Notes: generated by a model from the sequence alone, not told the origin. Numbered from the stretch's first letter, positions 14,275-22,819 are shown. The stretch: DNA of 34,698 nt from Anaerolineales bacterium (GCA_030824405.1 JAVBXV010000066.1:1-34698), one strand, 5' to 3'. Translations and numbers: made by a program.

Positions 14275-14283
14275 GGGTATAAT
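14254..14283 (+). promoter_or_regulatory. Promoter TTGCAG-18-TATAAT giving a leaderless mRNA
   Basis: TTGCAG (14254-14259) and TATAAT (14278-14283) are 18 bp apart. The ATG at 14290 starts 6 nt after the -10 box, so RNA should begin at the start codon. The promoter overlaps the 5' end of the divergent S51 gene, which might couple their control. Confidence 0.6.
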
Positions 14284-14289
14284 CCTTTT

Positions 14290-14955
14290 ATGCAAGATAA
14301 TTTGGAACCAACTTCTTCCGCGAACAGACCGATGCTGCGCTGGGTCTTGATTGTACTGATTATTTTGCTGCTTTGTGTTTGTGTTGTTTTCTCAAGCGGA
14401 TATATTTACAAATTTGGGCAGGATATGGCTGTTGAATTTTCTGCTGTGGATACGTCCACACCGCAGGCTGAAACTTTTACACCCGTGCCTGCAACCATTA
14501 CACCCACGTTCGTGCCGGTAGCCACCAACACATCCATCTTCTTTATCCCTTCTGTAACGCCGACAAGAATTCCGTGGGTGTCCTGCCCTGGGATCGTCGT
14601 CACTGCTCAAAAGACTGAGAAGGGAAATATGATCCACATTTTGCGCTGCTCAGATCAATTGGAATATGATCTGGGTCCGCTTTCACAGGGGACGTACGCG
14701 GTTTCGCCTGGGGATGAGTTTTTTGTCTACGCGAGTGTGGATGGAATGTTATACGCCGCGCGCATTGGCGACACCACTTTGACTGTGGTCATGAATATGA
14801 AACGCGACGGCAATTTGACCGCCTTCAATAAAAAAGTGAACCCCGTTTTTGAGTTGAGTTTCATCGGCGAACGCCCCTACGTGCTGGAAGTGTACGAATC
14901 TTATTACGGGCAAAACATGCCTGTGCGAATGCCAAACTGGCTTTCAAGTGAGTAA
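14290..14955 (+). CDS. Membrane-anchored extracytoplasmic protein with Thr/Pro-rich linker
   Basis: A 221-residue protein with one membrane anchor at about residues 18-41 (VLIVLIILLLCVCVVFSSGYIY), a spacer rich in Thr and Pro (TPQAETFTPVPATITPTFVPV) and a beta-rich C-terminal domain starting near VSCPGIVVTAQ. Two cysteines of this domain (SCPG and ILRCSD) could form a disulfide. The C-terminal domain is not recognised. The start is placed at 14290, not at the TTG further upstream, because the promoter lies right before it. No conserved partner gene; surface or envelope location is inferred from the anchor and linker. Confidence 0.8.
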   Translation: MQDNLEPTSSANRPMLRWVLIVLIILLLCVCVVFSSGYIYKFGQDMAVEFSAVDTSTPQAETFTPVPATITPTFVPVATNTSIFFIPSVTPTRIPWVSCPGIVVTAQKTEKGNMIHILRCSDQLEYDLGPLSQGTYAVSPGDEFFVYASVDGMLYAARIGDTTLTVVMNMKRDGNLTAFNKKVNPVFELSFIGERPYVLEVYESYYGQNMPVRMPNWLSSE

Positions 14956-14997
14956 AAAAAACAACCCCGCGAAATTAATTTCGCGGGGTTGTTTTTT
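14956..14997. terminator. 42-bp perfect palindromic terminator
   Basis: Arms 14956-14976 and 14977-14997 are exact complements with core CGCGAAATTAATTTCGCG and A6/T6 ends. It begins within the plus-strand stop codon (14953-14955) and serves the convergent lipoprotein gene as well. Confidence 0.92.
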
Positions 14998-15008
14998 GCT
15001 GTAGTTAA

Positions 15009-15659
15009 CTATTCGCCGATCTTTGTGACGACAAAGTCATCGAAGAGAACGCTTGTGCCAGTTTGAATATCATCGCTGGCTGCGAAGAGACCGATCACGC
15101 CAGTGGTATAGGTTGAATCGCTGACCGTGTCGATCACCTGTCCATTGGCATACAGGGTCATGGAACCGTTTTGACAATCCAGGCCGAGGTTCATTTCGAT
15201 CGGGTTGGAAGAGATCACATCTGAAGTGCCTTCCTTAAGGAAGACATCATCCGCGGCAATGCTGGATTTGATAAATGCATAATAGCCATCGGGAGAAACA
15301 CCCACATAATAAAAATTATTCGTGGTTCCCACTTCATTGCAGATGAAGCCAAACAAGGCTTCGGGGTCAGTACCCTGATTTGTTACTTTAACGTCCATGT
15401 GAATGTTTTCGTAATAGGTGGTGTCAGGCGCAGACCAGGTCACATAGTAAGGCTCGTAGACGATCATTTGCAAACCATCGTTTGCGTATTCCACAGATTT
15501 ATAGCTGTCTGTGCCGGTGCCCCAACCACTGCTGCTTGAAGAAAAATCATCCTTGGGCAATGGGTTGAGCAGTGCATTGATATCCGGTGTGGCACAGGCC
15601 ATTGCGGCCAGAGCCAGTACAACAGTGCTGATAAAAAATTTCCAACTATTAATTTTCAT
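15009..15659 (-). CDS. Lipoprotein with a concanavalin-like beta domain
   Basis: A 216-residue lipoprotein. The signal peptide ends with the lipobox L-A-A-M-A-C (Cys at about 22). Then comes DDFSSSSSGWG ... YENIHMDVKVTNQG, and the end LFAASDDIQTGTSVLFDDFVVTKI. These patterns (opening D-D-F-S, late G-V-I-G-L-F and FDDF-V) recall LamG/DUF1080-type jelly-roll domains that bind sugars or act as surface modules. No catalytic residues can be named. AAGGAG precedes the ATG. The gene stands alone, convergent with the anchored protein at 14290. The lipobox assignment is firm; the fold is a family-level inference. Confidence 0.85.
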   Translation of the reverse strand: MKINSWKFFISTVVLALAAMACATPDINALLNPLPKDDFSSSSSGWGTGTDSYKSVEYANDGLQMIVYEPYYVTWSAPDTTYYENIHMDVKVTNQGTDPEALFGFICNEVGTTNNFYYVGVSPDGYYAFIKSSIAADDVFLKEGTSDVISSNPIEMNLGLDCQNGSMTLYANGQVIDTVSDSTYTTGVIGLFAASDDIQTGTSVLFDDFVVTKIGE

Positions 15660-15734
15660 AAATATTCTCCTTGTTTATAATGACGCGTATTTTATAGTAG
15701 AAGAACTGTTCATGAAAGGGTACATTACTCCCAT

Positions 15735-18095
15735 TTATTCTCCGCGTTCCACTTCCACACGCATGGCGGTTCCATCTGTGGCTATCGAGATCCATCCATT
15801 TCGGTCGGTTCGCAAAAATGAATAGCCATCCAATGCTTCGAGCACGCTCTGGGCGGGCAGCCCGTCTGGGTCACCTGCGGCAACGCTGAGTACTACCAAC
15901 TGCGGGTTCACATTCTCGATAACATCAGGCGGGTTCGAAGGCGCGTATCCTGAATCTGCCAGCAGAAGAACATCCACATTGCCGATCACATTTCCATATT
16001 CAAGCGACTCCAAAGTCCCTTCGCCAATGCCGATGGGAAGCAGAGTGCGGAAATTTCCATATTGGATCAAGAGCACGCTTCCTCTTGGACCTGCGGCCTG
16101 TACCTCAATAAATGCGCCATCACCCAGCTCGAGCCTTTGTCCCACTTCTGCGCGGCTGACGGGGAGATTCTGTTCCGCAAAATATTTATCCAGCGTTTGC
16201 GCCGAGAAGGATGCTTGAATGTTTCCGCTCCATAAAATATTTTTAGGCGGGTATCTTTCGAGCACGCGCGGCAATGCAGACAGGTCCTCTTCATTTGTGG
16301 AGGCGATGATGAGCCAGTCCAGTTTGTGTGAGAAAAGCGGCAGTCTTCGTCCCAGCTCATCGGAAAGCTCGCTTGTGCTGGGGCCGCCGTTGATGAGCAC
16401 ACTTCTGCCTTCGGGGGTTTGGATCAAGACTGCGTTGGCTGAGCCCACATCCAAAAATGTGATGTGCAGCTGGCCATCTCCACTGTTGGCTGTGCCGCGC
16501 CAGACGAGGATCATGCAAATGAACATGAACGTGAGAGTTGCTGTCAACGCGATGGCGCGCATGCGAGTGCCCAAAGCGAGGACCATTTCTTTTAAACGGG
16601 ACCAGCTAAAAGTTATGGAAAGAAGCGCCGCATAAAAGGCGATCACCCACCAGATGGAAGAGTCGCCAAGAAAGATCGTGCCGTGCGGCACCTGGTTAAA
16701 TAATTCCACAAGACGAATGGTGTAGGCGGCGAAAGGCCACGCCGCCCATGCGAATAGTTGGCCGAGTGGAAAGATGACCAGGCTGGTGAAGACAGCCGCC
16801 CCGCTGGCGATCATCACTGCGGGTTGCACCGGCAGAATGAACGGGTTGGCGATGAAGGAGATCAGGGAGATGCGTTTGAAATGATAGGCCATGATGGGTA
16901 TGGTGGTAAGTTGGGCGGCGAATGTGAGCACGACATTGTCGTTGATGATCTTTGCGAACGTGCTGAGATCGTGCTTTGAAAATTTTGCGATCAGGTTTCT
17001 GGTGAAGGCTGAAAAAGGTTCCGCGTATAAAATGAGGCCGAGTGTGGCGAAGAATGAAAGTTGAAAACCCACATCCCAGACGTAGAGCGGATTCCACAGA
17101 CACATCAGCAGGGCAATTCCGAGCAAGGTATTAAGCGACCATTGTTTTCTGCCGACCATGCGTGCAAACAAGGCAACGATGCCCATTGCTGCGGCGCGCA
17201 CCACGGCGGCTTCCGCTCCCACGAGGACAGTATAAAAGATAACGCCAATGATGGCTATCAATGCGCCGCGCCGTTCGCCAAGAATATTTTTAAATGTTGA
17301 AAAAAATACGTTTGCAATGATGGCAATGTTGAATCCGCTGATGGCGATGATGTGTGCGGTGCCTGTATTCTTGAAGGCGTTTTGCAGATCTTTGGTGAGG
17401 CCGGTATCCACGCCAAAGAGGATGCCCGCCAGCAGAGAGGCTTCGGGATCGTTGAAGAGACGGTAGGTGTTGGCAACAAGTTTTGCTTTGAGTTTATACA
17501 CTGCTGAAAAATAAAAATTTCCCTCATTGCCGGTCAGCCGCGTCACTTCAGCCTTGGACATGTAGGAGTGGATGCCTTCACGCGCAAGATAATCACGATA
17601 TGAAAACTCGTCATTTTCGGGAGGGGTCTTGAGCAAGCCGCGAACGCGGATGCGCTCTCCATATTCGTACAATTCGTTTTTTGCTACACGCAGTAATAAT
17701 AAGCCCGAGGCTGGCAGATCCCCACTGCCGCTATCAACCGCTTCCACTTTGATCTTGAGGTTGGTGTATGTATCTCGATAATCGGGAGCTTCTGCCAGTG
17801 TGCCGGTGACCAATATGTCATACGTGCGGTCGTTGTAGAAGGCAACGTGGAAGGCGTCGATATTTGGTTGGGCGATCTGATATCTCCATGCACCTAGAAA
17901 GAAGGCTGGCAGGAGAACGAAATAGAGCACTGGAATAGTGAAGGATGTGACCCTGGGGGCAATGAAGATTTGAACAACGGCAAAAACGAGGATGGAAAGC
18001 GCTGTCAGCAGCAGCCATGCCCAGACGGGCAAAACCAGAAGGCTGGCAAGAATGACCCCGGTAATAAAGGATAAAGAGAGCCACAATAATGTCAT
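15735..18095 (-). CDS. comEC: ComEC/Rec2-family DNA-uptake channel with degenerate C-terminal domain
   Basis: A 786-residue polytopic membrane protein that in competent bacteria carries single-stranded DNA across the membrane. Order: N-terminal helices (1-65), an OB-like DUF4131 region (about 80-170, VTGTLAEAPDYRDTY and GERIRVRGLLKTP), the Competence domain (about 215-510) with the hallmark TAHIIAISGFNIAII, and a C-terminal metallo-beta-lactamase-like domain (about 550-786). The last has lost the expected metal ligands: LDVGSANAVLI for LDVGQGD, LINGGP for LIDGG, IASTNEEDLSAL for SHxDxDHxGGL. The start MTLLWLSLSF (18095) is chosen over an upstream start because TATAAT lies 6 nt before it. No comEA or comF gene is nearby. 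Confidence 0.92.
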   Translation of the reverse strand: MTLLWLSLSFITGVILASLLVLPVWAWLLLTALSILVFAVVQIFIAPRVTSFTIPVLYFVLLPAFFLGAWRYQIAQPNIDAFHVAFYNDRTYDILVTGTLAEAPDYRDTYTNLKIKVEAVDSGSGDLPASGLLLLRVAKNELYEYGERIRVRGLLKTPPENDEFSYRDYLAREGIHSYMSKAEVTRLTGNEGNFYFSAVYKLKAKLVANTYRLFNDPEASLLAGILFGVDTGLTKDLQNAFKNTGTAHIIAISGFNIAIIANVFFSTFKNILGERRGALIAIIGVIFYTVLVGAEAAVVRAAAMGIVALFARMVGRKQWSLNTLLGIALLMCLWNPLYVWDVGFQLSFFATLGLILYAEPFSAFTRNLIAKFSKHDLSTFAKIINDNVVLTFAAQLTTIPIMAYHFKRISLISFIANPFILPVQPAVMIASGAAVFTSLVIFPLGQLFAWAAWPFAAYTIRLVELFNQVPHGTIFLGDSSIWWVIAFYAALLSITFSWSRLKEMVLALGTRMRAIALTATLTFMFICMILVWRGTANSGDGQLHITFLDVGSANAVLIQTPEGRSVLINGGPSTSELSDELGRRLPLFSHKLDWLIIASTNEEDLSALPRVLERYPPKNILWSGNIQASFSAQTLDKYFAEQNLPVSRAEVGQRLELGDGAFIEVQAAGPRGSVLLIQYGNFRTLLPIGIGEGTLESLEYGNVIGNVDVLLLADSGYAPSNPPDVIENVNPQLVVLSVAAGDPDGLPAQSVLEALDGYSFLRTDRNGWISIATDGTAMRVEVERGE

Positions 18096-18101
18096 GCGAA
18101 A

Positions 18102-18107
18102 ATTATA
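18102..18107 (-). promoter_or_regulatory. -10 element TATAAT, 6 nt before ATG (leaderless start of comEC)
   Basis: Minus-strand TATAAT then TTTCGC then ATG. No Shine-Dalgarno sequence. Transcription should start at the comEC start codon. Confidence 0.6.
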
Positions 18108-18120
18108 CGTCCTATTAATG

Positions 18121-18149
18121 AAACAACCACCCTGCAAGAGTGGTTGTTT
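18121..18149. terminator. Stem-loop between the lamin-tail lipoprotein gene and comEC
   Basis: AAACAACCAC (18121-18130) and GTGGTTGTTT (18140-18149) form a 10-bp stem with a 9-nt loop, flanked by T6 on the plus side. It follows the minus-strand stop at 18164 and precedes the comEC promoter, so it probably ends the upstream transcript. Confidence 0.65.
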
Positions 18150-18163
18150 TTTCTTTGGAATTT

Positions 18164-19189
18164 TTACTGATAAGGGCCGTCGCCTGGTGTGCCGTTGCGT
18201 ACGCTGTTCCAGTTGGAGACCGAGTCTGGTTTGTGCGGGTCGATCCTTTCGGCAGCTTCACATTCGCTCAGGTAGAGCGGCAGGTTGTCCACGTGATTGT
18301 CGTCAATGTCTAATGGATGTGAACCGCCAATGGCTGGCGTGCCGTACGTGTCGATGACCAGATCGATCACTGTGGGGCCGCCGATATAAAGCGTGACGGT
18401 ATCGTAGCCGTCTTCAGAGCTGATGATCCCGAAGAAATCATCGCCGAGGGTCTGGCTGGATTCGGCGGTCAGGATCACTGTCCCGGCTGGGAAGTTGTAG
18501 GGCATGCGCTCGTTTACGTCACTCTCTGTGTACAGCGGAGGGAGAATGACGGCGAAGCCGCGGGCTGGGATCACTGTCGAAGTGGTGACCAGAGACGAGT
18601 TAAGCTGCGAAGCGGATCTTGAGTTCCAGGCAACGAGATGGTCTGGCGTGCCGGCTTCGCCTTCGTCAAAGAGCCACCAGTAGCCCACGTCTATGGGTTG
18701 ATCGCCGTAATTGTAGAGCTCCACGTATTGGTTGTATCTACGCGAGTTCAGGTCGCCGCATGGATTGCCCATCACTTCGCTGATGACCACGCTGTAAAAA
18801 GTTTGTTGTGTTGAAACGGGTGGAGCAGATTCGATGGCTTCAAGGATTCTGCAAATGACCGTGAGTGTGTCACTGGTGGTTTTTATGCCCGGTGTGATGG
18901 TGGCTGTGATCACATCCTCGCCGATCACACTTGGGGCTGTGTAGGTGGCGCTGAAGCCCTGCGCGTTTTCAACGATGCTGCCGCTTCTGGCCTGCCATGA
19001 AACACGCGCGTTCGGTGCGATATCTCCATTGAGGGTCAGACCGATCTGTCCGGTGGTGTTCACTTCGCAGGAAGTTGGCAGGATCGTCAGCGGCTGGCTG
19101 GGCGTTGGAGATGCGCAGGAAACCATTGCCATCGAGGTATAGATGGCAATGGTTGTGGTGATGAAAAATGGATGATGAACGTTTGACAT
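18164..19189 (-). CDS. Lipoprotein with a lamin-tail domain
   Basis: A 341-residue predicted lipoprotein. The signal region ends in S-M-A-M-V-S-C (Cys near 25). An Ig-like or beta-sandwich stretch follows (about 30-115, ARVSWQARSGSIVENAQG, typical of bacterial Ig-like folds). The lamin-tail domain then begins with YSVVISEVMGNPCGDLNSRRYNQYVELYNYGDQPIDVGYWWLFDEG and ends near SVSNWNSVRNGTPGDG, both hallmark ends of the LTD family. Lamin-tail domains in bacteria are surface or nuclease-associated modules; no catalytic site is seen. It follows the membrane protein gene at 19201 after 11 nt, so they are probably co-transcribed. No strong ribosome-binding site. Confidence 0.85.
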   Translation of the reverse strand: MSNVHHPFFITTTIAIYTSMAMVSCASPTPSQPLTILPTSCEVNTTGQIGLTLNGDIAPNARVSWQARSGSIVENAQGFSATYTAPSVIGEDVITATITPGIKTTSDTLTVICRILEAIESAPPVSTQQTFYSVVISEVMGNPCGDLNSRRYNQYVELYNYGDQPIDVGYWWLFDEGEAGTPDHLVAWNSRSASQLNSSLVTTSTVIPARGFAVILPPLYTESDVNERMPYNFPAGTVILTAESSQTLGDDFFGIISSEDGYDTVTLYIGGPTVIDLVIDTYGTPAIGGSHPLDIDDNHVDNLPLYLSECEAAERIDPHKPDSVSNWNSVRNGTPGDGPYQ

Positions 19190-19200
19190 GCTTTTTCTAC

Positions 19201-19848
19201 TTAGGGTGATTTCACTTTTACTTCAAGTGAAAAGATGGAGGTTTGACTGCAAAAATTTTGACTCCCCACAAAAGTGAGGAAACTGCTTCCGCCTCGGTCA
19301 CTAAATTTGATGTTGATCTGACATCCCGATTTTTCTCCCAGCGTTTCAAAGGCTGGTCCCACGTATTCCCACGAAATGCACGAGAGCAGCGCGTTGGGGT
19401 CGGGAGATTTTGCCGCTATGGACAGAGACTGGTTTGGCGAAACTTCCAACACGGTCAGCGGTTCGTAGCGTGTTTGTGAGCCAACCACTTCAAAATAAAC
19501 GGCTTGCGGAGGCTGGCATCTGGGCGAATACAACCAGAATCCCACGGCAGAAATGGCTGTGCAAAAGAATAATAGCCAGAGCGGCAAACCTGCGATGTAT
19601 CTCTTGATGTTATCCATGTTGGTGACTTTGAACACGGAAAGTTCAATGCCGCCGCGTGCCAGTACAAGCAAAACGCCGCTCACGAACAGACTAAAAAAAA
19701 TGAGCGCCATCTGCGGATTGTAGCTGGCGCTCAACCATACTGCGAATTGACCGGGCGAGAAGCGCAGGGCAATGCTGGTACCGATGAGCGCCGCGACCAG
19801 AAAATAGATCGCCAGCCCGGAGATGAAGTCTACAGGTTTTCTGTCCAT
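19201..19848 (-). CDS. Membrane protein with three predicted helices and an extracytoplasmic domain
   Basis: A 215-residue protein not assigned to a family. Three hydrophobic segments lie at about 10-28, 45-65 and 91-109. A C-terminal domain follows, probably outside the cell, with cysteines in SPRCQPPQ, LLSCISWE, SGCQIN and NFCSQ that could form two disulfides. The start MDRKPVDFISG (19848) is preferred to an upstream start at 19923 because TATAAT lies 6 nt before it and the upstream residues are atypical (KRPNCKGAGKYC). It is the first gene of a likely two-gene unit with the lamin-tail lipoprotein, which suggests a joint surface role. Confidence 0.75.
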   Translation of the reverse strand: MDRKPVDFISGLAIYFLVAALIGTSIALRFSPGQFAVWLSASYNPQMALIFFSLFVSGVLLVLARGGIELSVFKVTNMDNIKRYIAGLPLWLLFFCTAISAVGFWLYSPRCQPPQAVYFEVVGSQTRYEPLTVLEVSPNQSLSIAAKSPDPNALLSCISWEYVGPAFETLGEKSGCQINIKFSDRGGSSFLTFVGSQNFCSQTSIFSLEVKVKSP

Positions 19849-19854
19849 ACAGAA

Positions 19855-19860
19855 ATTATA
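19855..19860 (-). promoter_or_regulatory. -10 element TATAAT, 6 nt before ATG (leaderless start)
   Basis: Minus-strand TATAAT then TTCTGT then the ATG at 19848. There is no room for a Shine-Dalgarno sequence. Confidence 0.6.
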
Positions 19861-19958
19861 GTTTTGAATGTAAAAACAGTACTTTCCAGCCCCTTTACAG
19901 TTTGGTCGTTTGCTGTAAGGCATGTTTTTTCCGTGACAATCGGATCTCTTTGAAGGCG

Positions 19959-19964
19959 TATAAT
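19959..19964 (+). promoter_or_regulatory. -10 element TATAAT, 10 nt before ATG
   Basis: TATAAT followed by CGAATTAATC and the ATG at 19975. The leader would be about 4 nt, with no Shine-Dalgarno sequence. Serves the SDR gene pair. Confidence 0.5.
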
Positions 19965-19974
19965 CGAATTAATC

Positions 19975-21441
19975 ATGACTGACTCAAAATTAATTCTTGT
20001 TACCGGGGCAACCGGCTACGTGGGCGGGAGACTCGTCCCTAAACTTCTTGAAAAAGGCTATCGTGTGCGCTGTCTCGTACGGGATGTGTCCCGTTTACAG
20101 GGACGTTCCTGGCTCGAACAGGTGGAAGTGGTTGAAGGCGATGCGCTTCTGACCGAGAACCTCACAGAAGCCATGAAAGGCGTTTCGGCTGCCTACTATC
20201 TCATCCACGGGAAGCAGGGCGGGAAAACAAACGCCGAACGTGATCTGCAGGTGGCGCGTAACTTTGCCCAGGCCGCCGAGGATGCCGGCGTCGAAAATAT
20301 CATCTACCTCGGCGAATTGGTAGACCCTGCAGCAGACCTTTCCCCATATCTTCGCTCACGCCATGAAACTGGATATTTACTGCGCTATGGCAGGGTCCCG
20401 GTCACTGAATTGCGCGCAGGCATGATCGTTGGCTCAGGGTCTGCTTTATTTGAAATGATCCGTTACCTCACCGAGCGTGAACCGTTACTGGTTTGCCCAG
20501 CCTGGTTCTATTCGCAGGCGCAGCCGATCGCGATTCGGGATGTGCTTTCTTATTTATTGGCTGTGCTTGAAACACCCGAAAGCGTTGGGCGTGTGATCGA
20601 GATCGGCGGCCCCACCCGCCTCACCTATGCGGATATGTTATTGGGCTACGCACAGGAACGGGATCTAAAACGTAAACTGATCGGCACTCCATTTTTTGCC
20701 CCGCGTCTTTCGGCATATTGGGTTCACATGCTGACACCCATTCATTGGCGTGTTGTTCTGCCGCTGATCGAAGGCTTGCGAGCCAACCTGGTGGTTCGGG
20801 ATGACGCCGCGAAAAAACTTTTTCCAAAGATCCAGCCGATCGATTTTCAAACCGCTGTCCATTACGCGGTTGGGCGTGTTCAAAGAGATAATGTTGAAAC
20901 CAGTTGGGCAGATGCGCTTGTGATCGCCATGGGTGATTTCAAACCGTACGCATTCAAAGTGGAAGAAGGCATGTTCATTGAGCGCCGTCAGGTTCTCATG
21001 GATATTGCTCCCGAGGCCGTCTTCCGTGCATACAGCGGCATTGGCGGCGAGCGCGGCTGGCTTTATATGGATTGGTCGTGGGCGCTGCGCGGTTGGATGG
21101 ATAAAGCCATCGGCGGTGTAGGTCTGCGGCGCGGACGCCGTCATCCCGATGAAGTGCATGTTGGCGAAGCGCTTGATTTTTGGCGCGTTGAAGCCGTTGA
21201 GAAAAACAGGCGCATGTTATTGCGCGCTGAAATGTTCGTGCCTGGCAAAGCCTGGCTGCAATTTGATTCACAACCGCAGGAAAATAAAACCCTCTTTACT
21301 GTCACCGCTTATTTTGAGCCGCACGGCCTGAGCGGATTTTTATACTGGTACGCCATGTGGCCCTTCCATAAATTTATTTTCGATGGTCTCGCCCGTCAGC
21401 TTGCCTCACGCGCGCGCGTTCTGGCACATTCCTATGGGTAG
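19975..21441 (+). CDS. SDR-family NAD(P)-binding protein fused to DUF2867 (first of a tandem pair)
   Basis: A 488-residue cytoplasmic protein. Residues 5 to about 300 form an atypical short-chain dehydrogenase (NmrA/NDUFA9-like) with nucleotide-binding loop T10-G-A-T-G-Y-V-G17, an early LVRD after the second strand (suggesting NADP preference, by analogy), and YLGELVDPAADLS in place of the usual catalytic Y-x3-K region. From about 330 a DUF2867-type domain (START-like) begins (MFIERRQVLMDIAPEAVFRAYSGIGG), with GWLYMDWSWALRGWMDKAIGGVGLRRGR and the end PHGLSGFLYWYAMWPFHKFIF. The lost Tyr-Lys pair suggests binding, quinone chemistry or regulation rather than classic dehydrogenation. Its stop codon overlaps the start of the paralogue. 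Confidence 0.88.
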   Translation: MTDSKLILVTGATGYVGGRLVPKLLEKGYRVRCLVRDVSRLQGRSWLEQVEVVEGDALLTENLTEAMKGVSAAYYLIHGKQGGKTNAERDLQVARNFAQAAEDAGVENIIYLGELVDPAADLSPYLRSRHETGYLLRYGRVPVTELRAGMIVGSGSALFEMIRYLTEREPLLVCPAWFYSQAQPIAIRDVLSYLLAVLETPESVGRVIEIGGPTRLTYADMLLGYAQERDLKRKLIGTPFFAPRLSAYWVHMLTPIHWRVVLPLIEGLRANLVVRDDAAKKLFPKIQPIDFQTAVHYAVGRVQRDNVETSWADALVIAMGDFKPYAFKVEEGMFIERRQVLMDIAPEAVFRAYSGIGGERGWLYMDWSWALRGWMDKAIGGVGLRRGRRHPDEVHVGEALDFWRVEAVEKNRRMLLRAEMFVPGKAWLQFDSQPQENKTLFTVTAYFEPHGLSGFLYWYAMWPFHKFIFDGLARQLASRARVLAHSYG

Positions 21442-22819
21442 ACTTATCCTCGTAACAGGCGCCACGGGATATATCGCCAGCAGACTCATTCCCCAGCTTT
21501 TGGATCACGGCCACACTGTCCGTGCTCTGGCGAGGAAACCGCATCAACTCGCGCCTCGAGCATGGTCCTCCAAAGTGGACATTTTCCAAGGTGACGTGAT
21601 GACTCCGTCTTCGCTGGTGCCTGCGTTGAAGGGTGTGCACACCGCCTATTATTTGATCCACAACATGTCTTCCGGACATGGATACACCGAACTCGAAATT
21701 GAAGCTGCGCGCAATTTTGCCAAAGCGGCAGAACAGGCAAAGGTTCAGCACATTATTTATCTCGGCGGTTTGGCCGATGCTGAACAATCGATTGCGCCGC
21801 ACATGCGTTCGCGCATCGAGACTGGGGTCACATTACGCGAAGGCGCAGTGCCCGTCACAGAATTTCGCGCGGGGGTTGTGGTGGGCTCTGGAAGTATTTC
21901 ATTTGAAATGATCCGTTTCATGACCGAGTTACTTCCTGTCATCCCTGCCCCAAAGTGGGTGACGAACAAATCCCAGCCAATCTCCACGCAAAATGTTGTT
22001 GATTATCTTTTAGCAGCGCTCGAAAACTGGGACGGGCATGGGCAGGTCTTTGAGATTGGCGGCCCGCACATCACCACCTACCGTGAATTGATGCTCAAGT
22101 ATGCACAGATTCGCGGACATAAACGCAGCTTTCTTGTATTGCCATACATTCCGATCTGGTTCATGGCGTTTGGCATTGGCTTGACCACCCCAGTCCCATA
22201 CCCGATCGCGTATGCGTTGGTGGGCGGCTTATCCAGCGACAGCGTTGTGATGCACGACACCGCAGGAAAAACCTTCCCTGAGGTAAAGCTTGTTGATTTT
22301 GAATCAGCTGCCAGCGCGGCCCTGAAGCGTTTGCATCCTCATAAGATTGAACGGGTTTGGGAAGATATCCAAAGTGAGATGAAAGCCCTGAAGCACGAGG
22401 GCTTTTTTATTGATCACCGCTGCGTGCAGGTGAATGCCGCTCCTGAAAAAATGTTTGCAGTGATAAAAAATATGGGCGGAAAAAATGGCTGGCCTTTTGC
22501 AAATTGGCTCTGGAAATTGCGTGGCTATTTTGGGATTAGAAAATTCACCGCAAACTCTGGCTATGATTACTACACCATTGATGCCATCGAAGAAGATCGC
22601 TTCCTGCTTTTACATTCACAGCTCAAAGCCCCCGGCGAAGGTTGGATGGAATGGCGTGTGAGCCGCACAGAAAATTCTACAACCTTAACGCAAACCGCTT
22701 ACTTTGCCCCGCATGGTCTCGGTGGTTTTTTGTATTGGTATCTGTTGTATCCACTGCATGCTTTTGTCTTTCGCGGTTTGATCCGCGCGGCCGCCAAACT
22801 TGCGAATTCTGCGCAGTGA
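21434..22819 (+). CDS. SDR-family NAD(P)-binding protein fused to DUF2867 (second of the pair)
   Basis: A 461-residue paralogue of the preceding protein with the same two-domain plan: MGRLILVTGATGYIASRL at the N-terminus, SRIETGVTLREGAVPVTEFRAGVVVGSGSISFEMIRFMTE in the middle, and a DUF2867-type domain ending PHGLGGFLYWYLLYPLHAFVFRGL. Here the nucleotide loop reads T-G-A-T-G-Y-I-A, with Ala for the last Gly. The ATG at 21434 overlaps the upstream stop by 8 nt (ATGGGTAG), so translation is probably coupled. An earlier in-frame start at 21383 would overlap the first gene by 59 nt and adds a poor N-terminus. The pair may form a heterodimer; the substrate is unknown. Confidence 0.87.
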   Translation: MGRLILVTGATGYIASRLIPQLLDHGHTVRALARKPHQLAPRAWSSKVDIFQGDVMTPSSLVPALKGVHTAYYLIHNMSSGHGYTELEIEAARNFAKAAEQAKVQHIIYLGGLADAEQSIAPHMRSRIETGVTLREGAVPVTEFRAGVVVGSGSISFEMIRFMTELLPVIPAPKWVTNKSQPISTQNVVDYLLAALENWDGHGQVFEIGGPHITTYRELMLKYAQIRGHKRSFLVLPYIPIWFMAFGIGLTTPVPYPIAYALVGGLSSDSVVMHDTAGKTFPEVKLVDFESAASAALKRLHPHKIERVWEDIQSEMKALKHEGFFIDHRCVQVNAAPEKMFAVIKNMGGKNGWPFANWLWKLRGYFGIRKFTANSGYDYYTIDAIEEDRFLLLHSQLKAPGEGWMEWRVSRTENSTTLTQTAYFAPHGLGGFLYWYLLYPLHAFVFRGLIRAAAKLANSAQ

